7,705 nucleotides of DNA, from assembly GCA_964618405.1 (NCBI GenBank), contig CAZUAY010000195.1:1-7705 (forward strand), written 5' to 3'. The DNA is from JBBQIY01 sp964618405 (GTDB taxonomy: Bacteria; Verrucomicrobiota; Kiritimatiellia; RFP12; UBA3636). Below, piece after piece: positions 4,063 to 7,705 of this stretch (positions are counted from its first letter, which is position 1; every line of letters begins with the position of its first letter). The notes under the pieces are model-generated. The model made no database searches. It saw only the letters and a list, made by a program, of their open reading frames with translations, and was not told the origin of the DNA. The position numbers and the translations under genes were made by a program.

Positions 4063-7000
4063 GAGGACGGGCTCCCACAATATTTCTCACATATTGCGGC
4101 AACCTGTGAAGCAACAAAATCTGGCGACACGAACGGCACTTGTGCATAGATCAGCCCCGATTCTCCCTCAAGTTTGGCAGCCATGTGTCCCTTCCCAAGG
4201 AGTTGTTCTGCGCCTTTCTCTCCGAGGGCTATTTCAGACGTCCCTTCGCTATCAACCCGGAGGATAAGACGGTTTCCAAGATTAGAGCGTAACTGCATCG
4301 GCATAACACCCACATCAGGTCGTTGCGCAGCAAAAATCAAATAGATTCCTGCTGCACGGGCTTTAACACCCAAACGGCTTACGATATCCGAAACACTGCT
4401 CTTGTATGCTTCCGTCATCATCCATTCTGCAAACTCATCATGGATAACCCAAAGCATCGGCGGTATCTCCGTCGCGTCTGGTTTGGCCATCAGATCGAAA
4501 ATATTCGTCACCTTGTTGGCTTTCATGACCCCATAGCGTCGATTCATTTCCTGCACGAGTCCTTCCAACACGGTGATTGCGTGTGATTGTTCATCCACAA
4601 TACCGTGAGAGAGATGGGGGAGAGCCGAGAACGCAAGGTAATCAACCTGTTTGGGATCAATGATAATCAGTTTCGCCTGTTGCGGTGTGTTGGTCGCGGC
4701 GATGGACAAGACGATATTCTGCATGAGGACGGACTTCCCGCTGCCCGTAGTTCCCGCAATCAGTGCATGAGGAGCATGACGTTTTGGGGAATACAAGAGC
4801 AAGCCCCCATCGTCCTCCTTGACGCCTATTAGAAGATCCAAATTACCGTTTGTCACGTCGGGATGCCACTCGGCCCATACATCAGCAATGTTGAGCACCT
4901 TACGGGATGGCCTCGACACCGCCAACGCGACAAGGCCTGGTTCGGCACTCACGGAAATCAGCTTCAAGCCATGCGTGGTTAGGAATTCAGAGCGTCTTTT
5001 CAGGACTTGATCAACGGTTAACTGCGCACTGCCTTGAAACTTGAGCAAGGCGGCATTCGGGGTTAACTTGGATGAGAGCAATTTAGACTGGAGCTGAAAC
5101 TGCTGAAGAGCGCCCTTCGTTCGACTCTCTGTTTCTTTAAGCCAAGCCATCTCCTCTTGTGTGCCATCTGCAGAAACTGTCGTTTCGACGCTGGTGAAAA
5201 TTGTTTGCACGCTCGCGTTTGTGGATGCCTCAGCAGGAGACGAAGCAATTTCTATTGCCGGTATTGCTACGGATTCTGCAGACGGGATCGTATCCAAGAT
5301 GCCGGTTGTTGCGGTGGTTTTTGTAGGCTTTGACTGCGACTTAGGGTGACTTGGCGGTGTTGTCACCAACGTTGTGATCCTGCTGGCGGGCAGCTTGTAC
5401 ACCTTCTGCGCCTCAGACCAGATATCAGAATCAGCAACAGATCTTCTTACGTCTACCGGATCCGTTCGTTGGTTATAGCTTAAAATTAACTCGCGTAGTT
5501 TGGCTCTCGAAAACACTTCTTGATATGAGTTCTCTGACTCGGCAACGGCGGCAAAATCAGAGCATTCCGGACAATCTGTAGGCCCCGAGACAAACACGTG
5601 CGAATATCCCCGCAAATAAATAGCGCATTCGCCCTCACGGATGGCCCGTCGCCATTCAGAAAGCTGAAGTTGCGCATTCGCTGGGAAATGAATCCCGTTA
5701 AGCACCATGTCTGAAAAACGACTGAGCCAAATATCGCGATCCAGCCGTCCGGGATCACCGAACAACGCTTTCGCAATACGCTCCAGCGTTTGGCGCAACT
5801 GTTTTTGCGACTCTTTGCGTTTTTCGGAGAGGTTACCGAGATCGATATATTTAGACTCCGAGATCACCACTGCCAGCCGTTTCGATCCATCTTCCGCTTC
5901 TTCCGGTGAGAGGGCAAGAATATCTGCGATTTGCTCTTCTTTCTGTCCGAGCCAATTCGCATAGTCATCGAGAAAATACCAGCCAAAAAACCGACCATCT
6001 CCAATTTCCTTCTGGATCAGATGTTTACTGAGAACGACACCAATAAGTTCACTCGCGTTTTTACCGCGTTTTGCTGCCCGCAGGACTAAGTCTCCCGAGA
6101 CAAGATTCGCGTCGTCGATAAAGCGTTTTGCTAATGCATTCAGACTATCGCTATCGAGACCAAGCGTTAAATTTTCAAGCCGTTTCACAACCATGCGATG
6201 CAAGAGATTGGTGGAGCAGTTGGACGAGATTAGCATGTTCCGTCCTTGCGTCTCCGTCTGCTTATAGCGAATCACCTTTACATGTTGATTCACAAGCTGT
6301 CTCCGATCCAGAAGCTCGTCATAATTCACGACCCATGTTCCGAGATTATGAATCTCCTTAAAAATCGATGCGGTCGTAGGGTCATTGAAATTCAACTGAC
6401 GAGCGGGCAGCAATCGAAGGTCTTCATTCCCGTCCCAGTCTCCCTTAAAAAACGTTGTTAGTGCTGTGAGATAATTCCACCCTTCTTTTGATGCGACTGG
6501 ACAACAAAGATAAACCACCGATTTCAGATCGTCAGATGCAGCAGGACGGCGACGCGACCAACGCGGTGGAATCCACATCTCCCAATCCACGGGTCGCGAC
6601 GGCTCGGGATACCATTCTACTTGGGCATGGCGGGCAATCACATCTTGAAGAAAGACGATGTCCGTTGGTGGGCCATCCGAATCTTCTGGGGGCGGAGCTT
6701 CGTCGGCCATAATCCCGATCCGGAGGCGAGCCATGAAATCACGCGTTGCCTCGCTGGCTACGAACGAGTCCGCGTCGGTGTCCGTGCTCTCAATAATCCG
6801 CTCATAAAGCTCGCGGAGTTTGCTCCCTTCCCGATGCCGCAGCACGACTTGACAGCGCATATCGCCGTCATCCTCGTGCAGCTCCTGAATTTTATCGACG
6901 ATCGCCTGCGGAAGCCGAGCAGAATCGCAATTGTAGAGAACCACCGAAAGATTGGCCTGCTCGTGGGGATGTAGCGCCAGATAGCGCTTCAGAATATCAA

Positions 7001-7705
7001 TCACGCGTAAGGCACAGGCGTTGGGGTTTTCGTTCGTGTCGGCATAGGCATCTTGTTGCACAATCGGCGGCTCATGCAGAGAATAATCCAGATAGAAATC
7101 TGCCAGCGATAAGAGCTCTGGCTTGGTCTCGCGCCACCCTACGACCAGTTCCGGATAGAAAGGGTGATCAAGCTCCGCTTTCAACTCCTCGAAGTACAGT
7201 TTGGTATCGCCGAAGAAAATGCTTTCCGCCGTCATCAAGTGTCGGATAAGACCCGTAACCTGCAACGCCTTATTGGCCATTGCGGCCAACCGTAGCGGAT
7301 GCCAGGGGGCTACAATCGACGCCACAGGACCACCTTCTACAGGCACAGAACCGATGTCTAACAGGGGGCGTAACAGAAACTCGCGATTCCTGTCGCCTTT
7401 GGCACACCTGCAGATTTCAATCACCAGCTCGCTGAATGCCGAGAATTGTTCCTTTAGTAATCTAGAGGCGGCCAATCCGTCTTCAAGAAAACCACGAATG
7501 GCCTGTGTGTACTTCTCCTGAAAATCATCGAAAAGGTTTACGAGTAACGTTACAGCGGAGTCGTCTAAACGATGTTCGACCAAAGCCTGCTTAAGATTAT
7601 CCGGCCAAGAAACAGAAATATCGTTCTGCTTACTGTACACGGGAATCAGAGAACCACGATCCTTGTCATAACTCGGAAGCAGGGTCTTGACATCCTCAAG
7701 GTCAA
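4059..7705 (-). CDS. dptH: DptH-like FtsK/HerA-type ATPase of Dnd restriction (partial)
   Basis: At least 1,214 codons; the frame stays open to the window edge, so the N-terminus is missing. Numbering is from the GTG at 7640, which has no ribosome site and is probably internal; 21 more codons precede it. Order seen: helical region with PWHPLRL (112-118); IVFLQDVIARHA near 325; a possible PD-(D/E)XK nuclease core with D558/D559 and ESK (E595, K597); a single CPEC (690-693); a Thr/Pro/Ser-rich linker (about 750-830); an FtsK-like alpha/beta segment (TTHGLKLISVSAEPGLVAL); then the motor with Walker A GTTGSGKS (963-970), IIIDPK (D995), HDEFAEW (1067-1073), AAQRP (1104-1108) and LLGKGHM. No membrane segments are visible. 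The large size, cytoplasmic FtsK motor at the C-terminus and neighbouring desulfurase fit DptH, which works with DptF and DptG to restrict DNA lacking phosphorothioates. Another FtsK-type defence ATPase remains possible. Confidence 0.72.
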   Translation of the reverse strand, partial: DLEDVKTLLPSYDKDRGSLIPVYSKQNDISVSWPDNLKQALVEHRLDDSAVTLLVNLFDDFQEKYTQAIRGFLEDGLAASRLLKEQFSAFSELVIEICRCAKGDRNREFLLRPLLDIGSVPVEGGPVASIVAPWHPLRLAAMANKALQVTGLIRHLMTAESIFFGDTKLYFEELKAELDHPFYPELVVGWRETKPELLSLADFYLDYSLHEPPIVQQDAYADTNENPNACALRVIDILKRYLALHPHEQANLSVVLYNCDSARLPQAIVDKIQELHEDDGDMRCQVVLRHREGSKLRELYERIIESTDTDADSFVASEATRDFMARLRIGIMADEAPPPEDSDGPPTDIVFLQDVIARHAQVEWYPEPSRPVDWEMWIPPRWSRRRPAASDDLKSVVYLCCPVASKEGWNYLTALTTFFKGDWDGNEDLRLLPARQLNFNDPTTASIFKEIHNLGTWVVNYDELLDRRQLVNQHVKVIRYKQTETQGRNMLISSNCSTNLLHRMVVKRLENLTLGLDSDSLNALAKRFIDDANLVSGDLVLRAAKRGKNASELIGVVLSKHLIQKEIGDGRFFGWYFLDDYANWLGQKEEQIADILALSPEEAEDGSKRLAVVISESKYIDLGNLSEKRKESQKQLRQTLERIAKALFGDPGRLDRDIWLSRFSDMVLNGIHFPANAQLQLSEWRRAIREGECAIYLRGYSHVFVSGPTDCPECSDFAAVAESENSYQEVFSRAKLRELILSYNQRTDPVDVRRSVADSDIWSEAQKVYKLPASRITTLVTTPPSHPKSQSKPTKTTATTGILDTIPSAESVAIPAIEIASSPAEASTNASVQTIFTSVETTVSADGTQEEMAWLKETESRTKGALQQFQLQSKLLSSKLTPNAALLKFQGSAQLTVDQVLKRRSEFLTTHGLKLISVSAEPGLVALAVSRPSRKVLNIADVWAEWHPDVTNGNLDLLIGVKEDDGGLLLYSPKRHAPHALIAGTTGSGKSVLMQNIVLSIAATNTPQQAKLIIIDPKQVDYLAFSALPHLSHGIVDEQSHAITVLEGLVQEMNRRYGVMKANKVTNIFDLMAKPDATEIPPMLWVIHDEFAEWMMTEAYKSSVSDIVSRLGVKARAAGIYLIFAAQRPDVGVMPMQLRSNLGNRLILRVDSEGTSEIALGEKGAEQLLGKGHMAAKLEGESGLIYAQVPFVSPDFVASQVAAICEKYCGSPSS

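Noticed and set aside
4323..7521. Numerous plus-strand frames of 60-117 codons opposite the ATPase gene
   Set aside because: All are antisense shadows of one continuous, motif-rich coding frame and have no promoter or family features of their own.
7638..7640. GTG as the true start of the ATPase
   Set aside because: The frame continues open for 21 more codons to the window edge, there is no ribosome site before the GTG, and DptH-type proteins are longer; a true start outside the window is more likely.

Overview
The window looks like the edge of a defence or genomic island in a bacterium, most likely a Pseudomonadota with near 50% GC genes and AT-rich intergenic DNA. This rests on protein family resemblance only. 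No rRNA, tRNA, transposase or CRISPR array is visible.

Left part (about 62-911). A two-gene toxin-antitoxin operon lies on the minus strand. A RelE/ParE (HigB-like, HI1419-type) toxin is followed after a short gap by an HI1420-type helix-turn-helix antitoxin. A good sigma70-type promoter with an overlapping palindrome sits directly in front of the toxin. A second minus-strand promoter lies about 190 bases upstream, inside a pair of 14-base direct repeats.

Middle-left (663-1256). This stretch of about 590 bases has no convincing gene but is dense in small repeats: a possible decayed winged-helix reading frame, an octamer tandem repeat, a spaced inverted repeat, phased 9-base repeats, and a 15-bp-stem hairpin. 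The last two flank the likely promoter of the next gene.

Centre (1257-2630). A HipA-family kinase of the YjjJ type carries its own N-terminal helix-turn-helix, and no hipB gene is next to it.

Right half (2899-7705). A cysteine desulfurase on the plus strand (probably DndA) meets tail-to-tail, with stop codons overlapping by 4 bases, a very large FtsK/SpoIIIE-type ATPase on the minus strand. The ATPase runs off the right end of the window and is best explained as DptH (DndH), part of the restriction complex that goes with DNA phosphorothioation. The desulfurase would supply sulfur for the modification and DptH would help attack unmodified DNA. The remaining genes (dndB-E, dptF, dptG) are not in the window and would be expected to the right of 7705 if this reading is correct. 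The two toxin-like loci on the left would then be companion stress, addiction or defence modules. The main genes fit known families. The less explained parts are the 663-1256 regulatory region and a possible nuclease core in the middle of the DptH-like protein.
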